Source: Peptococcaceae bacterium BICA1-8 (lineage in GTDB: Bacteria; Bacillota; Peptococcia; Peptococcales; BICA1-8). From it: DNA of 64,000 bases. The notes below the pieces were generated by a model. The model saw nothing but the letters and a program-made list of their open reading frames with translations. It was not told where the DNA came from and ran no database searches. Below, in pieces: positions 1 through 10,278 of the stretch (the stretch's first letter is position 1; each line of letters begins with the position of its first letter). Both the position numbers and the translations under genes were made by a program. Where the stretch lies: contig JUEF01000074.1 of NCBI GenBank assembly GCA_000802045.1, positions 1 to 64,000 on the forward strand, read 5' to 3'.

Positions 1-523
1 GTTTATATGACTTTTGAGTTATCATTTTGAGCGTAGCGTCAACCTCTTGATCAGTAATCTCTCTAATTCTGATCATTTCTCCTCTATTGGTTATTCTGGA
101 ACAGTTATTAATTGCTGTTGGAACCACGGAATAATAATTCTTTCCCTTGGATTTTAGAACTCTTTGATAAATATCCAGAACGTAACTATCAATCACTAAA
201 CCGAATCCAATATCAGCTTGTGTCCGATCTATTAATTCATCTAGTGTTTGCCACATTGTATTGATCATTCTGCGAGAAGCCTCTTCTGACTTTGATCTTA
301 AAAACCTACACCTTACCTTTATATTTATATAATCCTCATCAGTCAGATAATGCTTTTCAATTTCTTTTGAGACCTTTTTTGAAAACCCTGCCATTATATA
401 ATTTTCTTCACAGTACTTATCATCTGAAAAATAAATGATTTGTGAAACCTTAAACGTTTCTTCAGCCAGTCTATGGTAAAAGGCCCTTACCCTCCGTCTT
501 GTATATACTAATACTCTCACCAC
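1..523 (-). CDS. partial CDS with GTG start, runs off the left edge; likely polysaccharide-biosynthesis-associated protein
   Basis: Manual reverse translation from GTG at 520/523 is open to base 1 (MRVLVYTRRRVRAFYHRLAEETFKVSQIIYFSDDKYC...); preceded by a GAGGAG ribosome-binding site; missing from the supplied ORF track. Confidence 0.6.
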   Translation of the reverse strand, partial: MVRVLVYTRRRVRAFYHRLAEETFKVSQIIYFSDDKYCEENYIMAGFSKKVSKEIEKHYLTDEDYINIKVRCRFLRSKSEEASRRMINTMWQTLDELIDRTQADIGFGLVIDSYVLDIYQRVLKSKGKNYYSVVPTAINNCSRITNRGEMIRIREITDQEVDATLKMITQKSYK

Positions 524-543
524 TTGCACTCCTCAACGTCATT

Positions 544-1764
544 TTATAATTTGTACAACTTCTCCACATTAACAATATTGCGAGTATCTAATACGATTTT
601 GGTTTTGATCTTTTCAATATTATCTAAAATGTGCTTGTGTCCAACGAGTATCACCAAAATATCAATCTCATTTAAGAATCCATCAAAATCCAATACTTGG
701 GTGTCTACAAGTACCTCTTTTACAAAAGGATCATATACTTTCAACCCACTTGCAAGATGGTTATTCATAATACTCAATAATTGCAAGGTTGGACTTTCTC
801 TTGTATCCTCTACATTTTCCTTATAGGTCAATCCATATAATCCCACTCTAGATGGATCACCCATCTGATTTAATTTCATAATTTCCTTTATCCTGCCTAG
901 TACAAATGATGGCATAGAATCATTTACCTTTCTTGCAGACAGTATCAGGTTAGTCAAGTCTGGATAATCTCCAACTAAAAACCAAGGGTCAACTGAAATA
1001 CAATGCCCACCTACACCTGGGCCTGGTTTTAAAATGTTGACTCTTGGATGCATGTTTGCAATTCTTATGATTTCATATACATCCATATTGTCCTCTCGAC
1101 AAATTTTTGCAAGCTCATTGGCGAAAGCAATATTTATATCTCTATACGTATTTTCTACGACCTTCGACATCTCAGCACTTTTAATATCTGTAATGACAAT
1201 CTCTGCTTTACAAAACGAGCTATAAAGTTTTTTAACTATTCCACCAACTTCCCGTGAGTCTACACCAATAGTCCTTGAATTATTCTCCAACTCAAAGATT
1301 ATATTTCCTGGTATGATTCTTTCAGGTGCATGGACCAAATGAATATCCTTTCCGATAACCAGATTTCTATTTACCGCTTCTGGTCGGATATACTTATCAA
1401 TAAAGCCTGGAGACACCGTTGATTCAATAATAATGATCGAGCCCTTTTCGCATACATCAAGTACACTGTTAAAAGCTGTTAATACAAACTTAGGGTCAAT
1501 TTTTTTTGAATTACTGATATAAGGGGTTGGGACTGCTATTACATATGTTTTTGTTTTTACATATTCAGTTCTAAACTCAATCGAATTTTCTAATGCTTGT
1601 TTGAAAACCTCCGGCAATCCTATTTCCTCAAAGGTGCATTCGCCATTTGATAATGTTTCAACAATTTTTGTATTGTAGTCGGTTCCTATTACCTTATTTC
1701 CTGCCTTTGCAAACATTAAAGCTGTTGGCAATCCTATATATCCTAAGCCTATTAGATTTATCAT
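544..1764 (-). CDS. wecC: nucleotide-sugar dehydrogenase (UDP-N-acetylmannosamine dehydrogenase type)
   Basis: N-terminal Rossmann GLGYIGLPTA, ESTVSPG, GPGVGGHCISVDPWF and GLTYKENVEDTRESP motifs of the UDPG/MNA dehydrogenase family. Confidence 0.85.
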   Translation of the reverse strand: MINLIGLGYIGLPTALMFAKAGNKVIGTDYNTKIVETLSNGECTFEEIGLPEVFKQALENSIEFRTEYVKTKTYVIAVPTPYISNSKKIDPKFVLTAFNSVLDVCEKGSIIIIESTVSPGFIDKYIRPEAVNRNLVIGKDIHLVHAPERIIPGNIIFELENNSRTIGVDSREVGGIVKKLYSSFCKAEIVITDIKSAEMSKVVENTYRDINIAFANELAKICREDNMDVYEIIRIANMHPRVNILKPGPGVGGHCISVDPWFLVGDYPDLTNLILSARKVNDSMPSFVLGRIKEIMKLNQMGDPSRVGLYGLTYKENVEDTRESPTLQLLSIMNNHLASGLKVYDPFVKEVLVDTQVLDFDGFLNEIDILVILVGHKHILDNIEKIKTKIVLDTRNIVNVEKLYKL

Positions 1765-1780
1765 AAATTAGCTCCCCAAT

Positions 1781-3013
1781 CTATTGCATAAATAGTAATT
1801 GTTCCAAATGCTCAATATAATTGCGGCTTAAGTTTTCACGAGAAAAGTTTTCCACTACATACTCACAACCGTTCTCACCCATCATAGCCAGTTTCTGCGG
1901 ATTATTTTTCAATTCTAATATTGTCTGAGATATTGCCTGAATGTTCTCTGGTTCAACAAATATACCCGATCTTGAGTCTTCAACTACTAACTTCCTCGCA
2001 ATCCCATCAATCGCAACTAAAATTGGCTTTTTGCAGCTCATATAATCGAAAACTTTGTTGGGGTATACGGTCTTGAATGTATCATTTTTTTGCAAAACAG
2101 CAGTACATAAATCAGATGCATTTATGTAGTCAACTATTTCGAGTTTTGAAACTGAATCCACAAAGATGATATTCTCTAGCGCCATGCTTTTAGTCAAAAA
2201 AATTAACTTTTCCTTCTCCATCCCATTACCAACAAACATAAATATAATTTCTTCATTAGATTTTAATTCGTTGGCTGCATAGACTAGTTGTTCTAACTTG
2301 TTTGCAACACCATGGGCACCCGTGTATAAAATAACGAACTTGTTATCTAAGTGATATTTTGCGCGTATTCTATTCATTTTCGGCCCTGGAAGCATGATAT
2401 CGTTGTCTGCTCCATTCGGGATATAAATTATCTTATGCTCTGGAACGCCCTTTTTGGTTATCAAAACCTCCTTAAAGGCGGGGGTTAGAACATTTATGAG
2501 ATCCGCCTTTTTATAAATTTCCCTTTCGAGCCAATAAGAAAATGATATTAAGAATTTATTGTTCAAAACCCCTGTATCAATTGCTGACTCTGGCCATAAA
2601 TCTCGAATTTCAAAAACCAGGGGCTTCCTTTTTATACTCTTCAAGACCAGAGCTGTCAAAGCAACAGTTAAAGGAGGAGATGTCACTACTATAACGTCCC
2701 CTGACTTCGTAAATAACATTTTTATGGTCGAAAAAACTGTAAAAGAAAAATATGCCCAAAGTCGACCAATAAAACTCTTATTGTAAGAACTGGAGACGTG
2801 TACTCTATTAACCAACACACCATCATTGTTCATTTCACTCACAAATAATTTACCCTTATACTCTTCAAACTTTTTCCCAGTTGCGTAGTCTACCATTCCA
2901 GCAAATACATTAATGGTATGATTTTCAGACCAGTATTTGGTAAATTGATTAAATCTAGAACCGCCAGCCTGATTATCTTTTAAAAAAAATTGGTGTAGAA
3001 TGTCAATTCTCAT
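1781..3013 (-). CDS. glycosyltransferase family 4 (GT-B) protein
   Basis: GT4-like layout: EIRDLWPES, IPNGADND, ILYTGAHG, PNKVFDYMSCKKPIL. Confidence 0.8.
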   Translation of the reverse strand: MRIDILHQFFLKDNQAGGSRFNQFTKYWSENHTINVFAGMVDYATGKKFEEYKGKLFVSEMNNDGVLVNRVHVSSSYNKSFIGRLWAYFSFTVFSTIKMLFTKSGDVIVVTSPPLTVALTALVLKSIKRKPLVFEIRDLWPESAIDTGVLNNKFLISFSYWLEREIYKKADLINVLTPAFKEVLITKKGVPEHKIIYIPNGADNDIMLPGPKMNRIRAKYHLDNKFVILYTGAHGVANKLEQLVYAANELKSNEEIIFMFVGNGMEKEKLIFLTKSMALENIIFVDSVSKLEIVDYINASDLCTAVLQKNDTFKTVYPNKVFDYMSCKKPILVAIDGIARKLVVEDSRSGIFVEPENIQAISQTILELKNNPQKLAMMGENGCEYVVENFSRENLSRNYIEHLEQLLFMQ

Positions 3014-4998
3014 TACGCCACATCCTTATCCTTATTTACGATTCTAATATTCATTAAAACATCTACACTCAACCGATCCAAGAATTCTACCGTTAAGGCA
3101 AACGACCTTTCTCTTTGAAGATATGATTTAGAAAACCAACCGATAGAATCATGATCATCAAGCTCCTTCCTCAAGGACACCTTATACTCATCTCTGTTGG
3201 AACTCTCTACAGTTAGATCCAGCTCACTTCCATCGCTTAATATGATTCGATAAACATCCTCATCTGGATTAGCCTTATAAATATCTTTAGCGAGAATATT
3301 ATAACTGATCAAATAGTTTTTGGCGATTTTGCTGGCCACTTGATCATGTATCATAAATGCTCTTGAATCAAGTCTTAGACTTCTCTGATGAAAAACTTCT
3401 CCTCCAACCTTTCTCACTGCTACAAGCTGATCAGGTACTCCTGAAATCACTTCCCCGTGAATCCAATTAATGACCAAAAAATTACCAATAGCTTTAAAGC
3501 TTTCTGTAGGTTCAACTGTTAAAGTATTGTGGGCTAAAGAAGATGAGTAATATTTTGAGTTTTGATACGAGGAATTATACGAATACGTTCCCATGTCGCA
3601 TAATACGTTTAACCCCTTGTACCATAAATCAACGTGAAACATATCATTATGATGTGGTCTATGATGCTGTTGACCTGCCCTAAAAAAAGCCTTAAAGCTT
3701 TCGTTCTTCAAATAGTGGATACCACTCTCATAGAAGTTATTTTTAGAAACGTGATTTTTTTGTAGCTCGATTTCGTTATAGTCTTTGAACCAGGAAATTT
3801 CCTCTAAGGTTTCAAAGTCTTTATATAACAATCTTCCTTTCAATACATAGCTCAATAGGTTTACACAGTTTGAATAATTTTGATAGTCTCTGATCAGTGG
3901 AAAAATCATACCACTGTCAGAAGGTCCAAAATTGACAACCTCAAAATGTGAATTCATCAAACTGTTGTTTAAGAAAACCAAAACCTGCTCTAGTTTTTCG
4001 AAAATCTCTTCGCTTATCTCGTTAAACATATAATAGATGCTGATTAGCTGAATAACGATTCTTTGGTAATTGTATGAATTCTGTTTGTAACCGCCGTCTC
4101 GATAGAATTGGTCTCTGATTTCCTTTTCAAATTGAAACTTTCCATGCTGTTGATATATTTCAAACTCCCTGCCCACATGAGACAAAAGCTTTCCAAATAC
4201 ATAAAGCGCAAAGCTTTCAACAAAGGTATGGTCATTTTTTATCGATCTAATAGCGTAATTACGATTGATGAACACATGGTTTAGTGATGACTTCAATAGC
4301 TTAAAATATTTTTCTAAACGTTCTTGAGTAGTTGATTCCAAATCTAAGAAAAACACAATGCCAGTTGTAATGGACAAAATTCTTATGGAAATTTCTTGAC
4401 TACATTTCCAATTAATGCCCTGTTCTATTGGATTTGCATCATACCAGTTATCAAAATAATGCCAAAATGTCTCCGCATACTTTTTTTCTCCGGAGATTAG
4501 ATATGCACGTAATAGATCATAGGTAAATAAGAATCTCGAAGGTTCCCAACCAATTTTTATATCCCCTATATTGGAAAAATCCCTGATTTTACTCCAGTGA
4601 TTCTGTTTATCATATTCCAAACTATTTATTGGGTTAATAAACCAATTCATCGGTTGTCCATAATCCAAAATGACGTTTTCAAAACATCGGAACTGTCCTT
4701 CTGCGATATCGTCTGCAATCCTAGTGATGTTTTCCTTTTCTGAATCCTTCAAAGCATCATAGTAAGCCTTTATTGAGGCTTTATCAAGGGGAAAATATCT
4801 TTCCGCATACAGCTTAGACAGTTTATTTTTATCCTGTGACAGCTCCAATAACGCATCATCTAAAGCTATCATTTCATTTTTATCTATGGGCAAAACCCAC
4901 TTGAAATAATTGGATTTCAGTTTTAATGAATAAACTAGCCTATGAAATATCCACTTAATCCCATATTCTCTTATCAAACTCAAAATGTTTTTCATCAT
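3013..4998 (-). CDS. heparinase II/III family protein (alginate-lyase-like fold)
   Basis: Heparinase_II_III signature HHRPHHNDMFHVDLWYKGLNVLCDMGTYSYN; located in an EPS locus. Confidence 0.8.
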   Translation of the reverse strand: MMKNILSLIREYGIKWIFHRLVYSLKLKSNYFKWVLPIDKNEMIALDDALLELSQDKNKLSKLYAERYFPLDKASIKAYYDALKDSEKENITRIADDIAEGQFRCFENVILDYGQPMNWFINPINSLEYDKQNHWSKIRDFSNIGDIKIGWEPSRFLFTYDLLRAYLISGEKKYAETFWHYFDNWYDANPIEQGINWKCSQEISIRILSITTGIVFFLDLESTTQERLEKYFKLLKSSLNHVFINRNYAIRSIKNDHTFVESFALYVFGKLLSHVGREFEIYQQHGKFQFEKEIRDQFYRDGGYKQNSYNYQRIVIQLISIYYMFNEISEEIFEKLEQVLVFLNNSLMNSHFEVVNFGPSDSGMIFPLIRDYQNYSNCVNLLSYVLKGRLLYKDFETLEEISWFKDYNEIELQKNHVSKNNFYESGIHYLKNESFKAFFRAGQQHHRPHHNDMFHVDLWYKGLNVLCDMGTYSYNSSYQNSKYYSSSLAHNTLTVEPTESFKAIGNFLVINWIHGEVISGVPDQLVAVRKVGGEVFHQRSLRLDSRAFMIHDQVASKIAKNYLISYNILAKDIYKANPDEDVYRIILSDGSELDLTVESSNRDEYKVSLRKELDDHDSIGWFSKSYLQRERSFALTVEFLDRLSVDVLMNIRIVNKDKDVA

Positions 4999-6809
4999 GC
5001 ACTCCTAAAGAACTCTCTCATCCAAAGCTCTAAATTGATGATTCTCCAAATATTTATTTGATTTCTAGGCTCAATAATATTTTCAAAATCCATGAGTAAC
5101 TTCCCCTTTGAAATGTATCGACTTGATTTCATATCTTCATCTAAAAAAAGTCGCTTAATGAACTCTCGATTCTTATATAACCAAATATTTTGCTCTGTTG
5201 CAAAGCCCATTTTATCTTTTCGTCTGATAATACTCTTAGGCAAGACATTTTCCATGGATTTTCTCAAAATCCACTTTGACCATCCGCCATTCATCTTGTA
5301 CTCGATTGGTATGTTCATACAAAACTCAACAAGATTATGATCTAGGAAAGGAACCCTTGCCTCTATCGACCAAGCCATTGAATTCTTGTCCTCATATCTT
5401 AGCAAGGATGGTAATGATATATATTTTATATCATTTACCAGTGCTTCTGTAAAAGATTTTGAATGTATTCCAGAATTATAATGCGTTTTGATAAATTCGT
5501 CCTTGATGTAGGCTTCAAGAGTACTTTGTTTCTTATGACTGAAGATATTTCTGAATTTCTTAAAATCATCTTTAAAGTTATATGAAGCCCCAAGCTGGAA
5601 AAGAGTAAAAAACATACCTTTTAGAGCTTTAATATACCTTTTTTTTCTCACCATTTCCCGGATATAATAAACACGATATTTTCGGTATCCTCCTAGAATT
5701 TCGTCAGCTCCTTGTCCATTCAGCATGACTTTTGTACCAAGCTTGTTTGCATTTTCCATTACCGAATATCCTGCATACATACCTGTACTGATAAACGGCT
5801 CCTCTTGATAATAAACTAACCTGCGCAAGTCATTCCAAAAATCCTCCGATGTTTTCGTAATCATGGAATTTTTGATACGTTTATTTGTAATAAAATCCTT
5901 AATATAATGACTTTCGTCGAATTCTTTATATTGACTCGTATAGGATATCGTCTCCTGAAGTGCATCCATTTCAAGGTATTTCTGTACTAGGGCTGCAATC
6001 GTAGTCGAATCTAAACCACCACTTAACGATGTACCCACCTTGACGTCACTGATCAAGTTTAATCTCACCGAATCATCGATTATTTCCTTAAACTTTGTAA
6101 TGTAATCCTCTTTTAAATGCTCATCTTGGATCTGATCTTCGACATCCCAGTACTTCTGGATATTCACTTTATGTTCTTCATCAAAAATAAAATAATGCCC
6201 TGACATGAGTCTTTGAATCCCCTTGAAAAAGGTATGTTCTGTATGATCTATAAAGCCATAATATAAATAATCAAAAACAATCTTATCATTTGGTTCCCAT
6301 TTAGCCTTGTTATACTCAAGTATGGCTTTGATCTCAGAAGCGAAAATTAGTTTACCACTACGTGGATTATAATGGTAATAAAACGGTTTTATTCCCAATC
6401 GATCTCTGGCGCAAAAAAGAGAAGATCGTTCTTCATCCCAAATGGCAAACGCAAACATACCATTGAAATACTGTAGACAGTCCTCTCTCCAGTAATCATA
6501 AGCCTTTAATATCACTTCAGTATCTGTATCAGAATCGAAAGTGTAGCCTACTTTCAATAATTGCGCTTTAATTGACATGAAATTATAGACTTCACCATTG
6601 TAAACAATATTCAGCCCATTATATTTCATAGGCTGAATCCCTCTTTTGGATAAATCAATTATTGCTAATCTTCTATGCCCTAAAGCAACCGCTGAAGCTT
6701 CATTGATATAATAACCCTCTCCATCTGGCCCGCGGTGCTTAATTTTATCATTCATTTTCCGTATCAGAGAAAAATCACAGACACCTAAACTTCCTACTAT
6801 TCCACACAC
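4995..6809 (-). CDS. asnB: asparagine synthase (glutamine-hydrolysing)
   Basis: CGIVG N-terminal nucleophile amidotransferase domain, RGPDGEG, SGGLDST PP-loop; start moved to the GTG directly before TGT (Cys). Confidence 0.88.
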   Translation of the reverse strand: MCGIVGSLGVCDFSLIRKMNDKIKHRGPDGEGYYINEASAVALGHRRLAIIDLSKRGIQPMKYNGLNIVYNGEVYNFMSIKAQLLKVGYTFDSDTDTEVILKAYDYWREDCLQYFNGMFAFAIWDEERSSLFCARDRLGIKPFYYHYNPRSGKLIFASEIKAILEYNKAKWEPNDKIVFDYLYYGFIDHTEHTFFKGIQRLMSGHYFIFDEEHKVNIQKYWDVEDQIQDEHLKEDYITKFKEIIDDSVRLNLISDVKVGTSLSGGLDSTTIAALVQKYLEMDALQETISYTSQYKEFDESHYIKDFITNKRIKNSMITKTSEDFWNDLRRLVYYQEEPFISTGMYAGYSVMENANKLGTKVMLNGQGADEILGGYRKYRVYYIREMVRKKRYIKALKGMFFTLFQLGASYNFKDDFKKFRNIFSHKKQSTLEAYIKDEFIKTHYNSGIHSKSFTEALVNDIKYISLPSLLRYEDKNSMAWSIEARVPFLDHNLVEFCMNIPIEYKMNGGWSKWILRKSMENVLPKSIIRRKDKMGFATEQNIWLYKNREFIKRLFLDEDMKSSRYISKGKLLMDFENIIEPRNQINIWRIINLELWMREFFRSA

Positions 6810-6818
6810 AATACTCAC

Positions 6819-7460
6819 CTACTCGTTTATATACTTAATGGGACGTGCCGGGGATCCAACAGCAACACAGTTATCGGGCAGATTTTTTACAACTACTGCA
6901 CCCGCTCCAATCACTGCATTTTTCCCAATCTTAATTCCTTGAATAATCGCTGTTCCAGTGCCTACACTGACACACTCTTCGATCTCGACATATCCAGAAA
7001 TGTTGACACTCGGCAATATAGTTGTGTAATCTCCCAGGATAGCATCATGTCCTATTGTACAATCTAGATTGACAATGACATGTCTTCCTAATTGGATATT
7101 TACAGTCATTATATTTCCCGCGCAAACAATACAGCCCTCACCAAGTTCAACAAGCTCAGATTTAATAACACTTGGATGAATGAGTACAGGATAGCTATTC
7201 TTAGAGTCTATTAATATATCTAAAGCATTCTTTTTTGCTAACGGATCTCCTATTGCAACAATTACATTTAAACTTTGACTTTTTAACCATTCGATTGTGC
7301 CTATCACTTTATATCCGTTTATTTTTTCCCCTTGTATTTCCAAATTATCGTCTATAAAACCCAATAGATCCCATTGTTGTTCGATAGCGTTTATCTCTTC
7401 AATAAGCCAAGCTACCTCTCTACCAAACCCTCCGGCGCCAATAATTACAATATCCTTCAT
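6819..7460 (-). CDS. sugar O/N-acetyltransferase, left-handed beta-helix (PglD/NeuD family)
   Basis: N-terminal IIGAGGFGREVAW and hexapeptide repeats with IGAGAVVVKNLPDNCVAVGSPARPI. Confidence 0.85.
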   Translation of the reverse strand: MKDIVIIGAGGFGREVAWLIEEINAIEQQWDLLGFIDDNLEIQGEKINGYKVIGTIEWLKSQSLNVIVAIGDPLAKKNALDILIDSKNSYPVLIHPSVIKSELVELGEGCIVCAGNIMTVNIQLGRHVIVNLDCTIGHDAILGDYTTILPSVNISGYVEIEECVSVGTGTAIIQGIKIGKNAVIGAGAVVVKNLPDNCVAVGSPARPIKYINE

Positions 7461-7465
7461 ATTAT

Positions 7466-8104
7466 TTAGTCCTCCATTTTTTTGTTACCTAAGAAGGGCT
7501 CCATTGTCATCGATGTATTTGAGCTGATACCTTCTCTGATAAAAACCTTCTTCAATGTGAGTAAAATAATCTTCCAATCTCCTAAAAAGGTTATATTATC
7601 CACATACTCAACATCCAGTTTAAATCTTTCATCCCACGAAATTACATTTCTTCCGCTTATTTGAGCCAAACCAGATAATCCAGGTCTTACCTCATGCCGC
7701 CTTCTCTGATAATCGCTGTATAAAGGCACATATTTATTTAATAAGGGTCTCGGGCCAATTATGCTCATATCACCTTTAATAATGTTAACCAATTCTGGTA
7801 ATTCATCCAAGCTTGTCGCTCTCAAAAACACACCAAATTTAGTCAATCTAATATCATCGGTGAGAAGCTGTCCATCTCCACCTTTTTCATCTGTCATAGT
7901 TCTAAACTTATACAATGTAAATTTATTTTCATTAAGACCTGGCCTTTCCTGCTTAAAAATTACTGGGCTCCCTAATTTTATTCTAACAAGAACACCGATC
8001 AATAGCATCAATGGACTCAATATCACAAGTGCCATCAGTGCTAATATAAAATCCATTAACTTTTTAAAATAACTCTCATAAATTTTCAACTTCGTCTTTT
8101 TCAT
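7466..8104 (-). CDS. initiating sugar phosphotransferase (PglC/WbaP bacterial sugar transferase)
   Basis: KFRTM, DELPELVNIIKGDMSIIGPRPLL, RPGLSGLAQISGRN motifs. Confidence 0.88.
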   Translation of the reverse strand: MKKTKLKIYESYFKKLMDFILALMALVILSPLMLLIGVLVRIKLGSPVIFKQERPGLNENKFTLYKFRTMTDEKGGDGQLLTDDIRLTKFGVFLRATSLDELPELVNIIKGDMSIIGPRPLLNKYVPLYSDYQRRRHEVRPGLSGLAQISGRNVISWDERFKLDVEYVDNITFLGDWKIILLTLKKVFIREGISSNTSMTMEPFLGNKKMED

Positions 8105-9219
8105 TACACACTCCATAATCTTTTGATAATATTGGTTACTCTTTTCAACTCAACATCCGTCATCTTCGTATCAGATGGAAGGCACACACCATTCTCAAAT
8201 AACTTTTCTGACACGCCTGTACCAATGAAGTCATATTCTGCGAAGAATGGTTGCATATGCATCGGCTTCCAGATCGGTCTTGATTCAACGTTCTCTTTCT
8301 CAAGAGCTTCCATAATATCAAGCGGCTTAACTTTGCCCCTTAGCATTATACATGACAACCAGTAATTCGGCTCATTCCACTCATTAACAGGCATAAACTG
8401 AACGCCTTCCATGTCAACTAATTCTCTTTTATAAAACTCAAAGATATACTTTTTCTTTTGAACTCTTTGATCTAAAACTTTCAACTGTCCTCTTCCAATC
8501 CCAGCAACAACATTGCTCATACGATAATTATATCCTAATTCGCTATGTTGATAGTGCCTTGCGGAATCTCTAGCTTGAGTTGCCCAGAACCTAACTTTAG
8601 CAATTTTCTCTTCATTGTCAGAAATAAGCATTCCTCCACCTGAAGTAGTAATTATTTTATTACCGTTAAATGAAAAAACACCATAATCTCCAAATGTACC
8701 AGTATGTTTTCCTTTATAGTAAGAACCCAAGCTTTCAGCAGCATCTTCGATTAAAACAATATTATTCTTCTTACAGATTCCCATAATCTTATCCATATCA
8801 GCTGAAAGACCGTAAAGATGAACAACTATAACTGCCTTGACAGTTGGATACTTCTCAAACGCCCTTTCTAGTGCCTTTAGACTCATATTCCAAGTTTCAT
8901 AATCGCTATCTATGAATACTGGAATTGCATTCTGATAAATAATTGGATTTGCTGTAGCTGAAAAAGTAAGCGTTGGGCAAAAAACTATGTCCCCTTCTCC
9001 TACACCAGCAGCTTTAAGAGCTAAATGAATCGCAGCTGTTCCTGAAGATAGTGCCGCAGCAGCTTTACTACCAACCTTAGCAGCAATTTCATTCTCAAAT
9101 TCATTGACATTCTTCCCAAGAGGCGAAATCCAGTTGGTATCAAAGGCTTCCTGTATATATTGCATCTCATAACCTTCATCACTCATATGAGGCGAAGCGA
9201 GATAAATCTTTTCTCCCAT
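8104..9219 (-). CDS. DegT/DnrJ/EryC1 PLP-dependent aminotransferase (PglE-like)
   Basis: SGTAAIHLALKAAGV, EDAAESLGSYYKGKHTGTFGD, FSFNGNKIITTSGGGM (PLP lysine). Confidence 0.9.
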   Translation of the reverse strand: MGEKIYLASPHMSDEGYEMQYIQEAFDTNWISPLGKNVNEFENEIAAKVGSKAAAALSSGTAAIHLALKAAGVGEGDIVFCPTLTFSATANPIIYQNAIPVFIDSDYETWNMSLKALERAFEKYPTVKAVIVVHLYGLSADMDKIMGICKKNNIVLIEDAAESLGSYYKGKHTGTFGDYGVFSFNGNKIITTSGGGMLISDNEEKIAKVRFWATQARDSARHYQHSELGYNYRMSNVVAGIGRGQLKVLDQRVQKKKYIFEFYKRELVDMEGVQFMPVNEWNEPNYWLSCIMLRGKVKPLDIMEALEKENVESRPIWKPMHMQPFFAEYDFIGTGVSEKLFENGVCLPSDTKMTDVELKRVTNIIKRLWSV

Positions 9220-9428
9220 GTTCCTAGCCATCCTTTCTCGGTTTAGTTGGAATGATAGACAAGTTGGTTAGGAATTCTGTTCCTTTCTACTGTCCAACTT
9301 TCTGCTTTATATTTTTTTATAGTTAATAACTTTTTGTTTTTCTTTTAAGGGGAGCATATGTGCATACCCCTTAAATTTAATCATCTAGTTTTTTAAAAAA
9401 TTACTTAAATTTGTCTTACAATTAGAAA

Positions 9429-10271
9429 TTAACTTAGAGCAGTATCCTTAGAACTTTCGGAAGGTTCCGCTGCACTCTCCCAATACGCCCCAAAAAAGGC
9501 AATAAATACTCCAAGCATTATACCAAGTACTCCTGCAATAGCAATATTTACTTTCTTGTTAGGTTTGATAGGATCTTTTGCCGGTACAGCTGATTCAATT
9601 TTTGTACTTCCCTTAATACTATTCGACTTGTTTTCCAATTCAATTAATCTTAAATTTAAATCATATACTCTAGTTTGATTATCATACAGGTATTTATGCA
9701 TTTCCGAGATAGCTAATGACTGTTCCAAATATACTCGTTGCCCTTTATTTTTTAAATCTTCTATCGTTTTTGCAACTTCTTCTATAATCTTATTACCTAT
9801 TACGATTTCGCCTTCAACATTTTTTAACTCAGCTTGAAGTTTATTTTGATACCTCTGTAAATCTCCTTTTCCCATCTCTTTATATAATTCCATTAAGGTA
9901 TTAAGAATTAGTGCCGCTTCGTCAGAACTGGGATGCTCTAAAGATAATTCGATAATATTTGTATCCTTAATTATATTAACTTCTAACTTTTTTTTTAAAT
10001 CACTTGCTCTCATATCTATGTTTAGGCTCTGCAAGACCGCTCTATATGTATCTCGACTACTCAAAACTTGAGCAGCATAGTTGATATTTGTAAGGTCAGA
10101 CCCTTCATAATTAGCAAGTTGCATCTTTCCCGAGACTTTGTAAATAGGAGTTATCATAAAACTCACGACTACACCAGCTATTAAAGCTATGGCTGTAACT
10201 ATAAATATTATTTTTTTCCGTTTAAGCAACACTTCTATCAATTCTCGCAATGATATTTCTTGTTCTTCCAT
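9429..10271 (-). CDS. Wzz-type chain-length determinant / polysaccharide co-polymerase
   Basis: N- and C-terminal TM segments, ISLRELIEVLLKRKKII start, coiled-coil centre, C-terminal PxxPxKPNKK motif. Confidence 0.8.
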   Translation of the reverse strand: MEEQEISLRELIEVLLKRKKIIFIVTAIALIAGVVVSFMITPIYKVSGKMQLANYEGSDLTNINYAAQVLSSRDTYRAVLQSLNIDMRASDLKKKLEVNIIKDTNIIELSLEHPSSDEAALILNTLMELYKEMGKGDLQRYQNKLQAELKNVEGEIVIGNKIIEEVAKTIEDLKNKGQRVYLEQSLAISEMHKYLYDNQTRVYDLNLRLIELENKSNSIKGSTKIESAVPAKDPIKPNKKVNIAIAGVLGIMLGVFIAFFGAYWESAAEPSESSKDTALS

Positions 10272-10278
10272 ATAGCAC

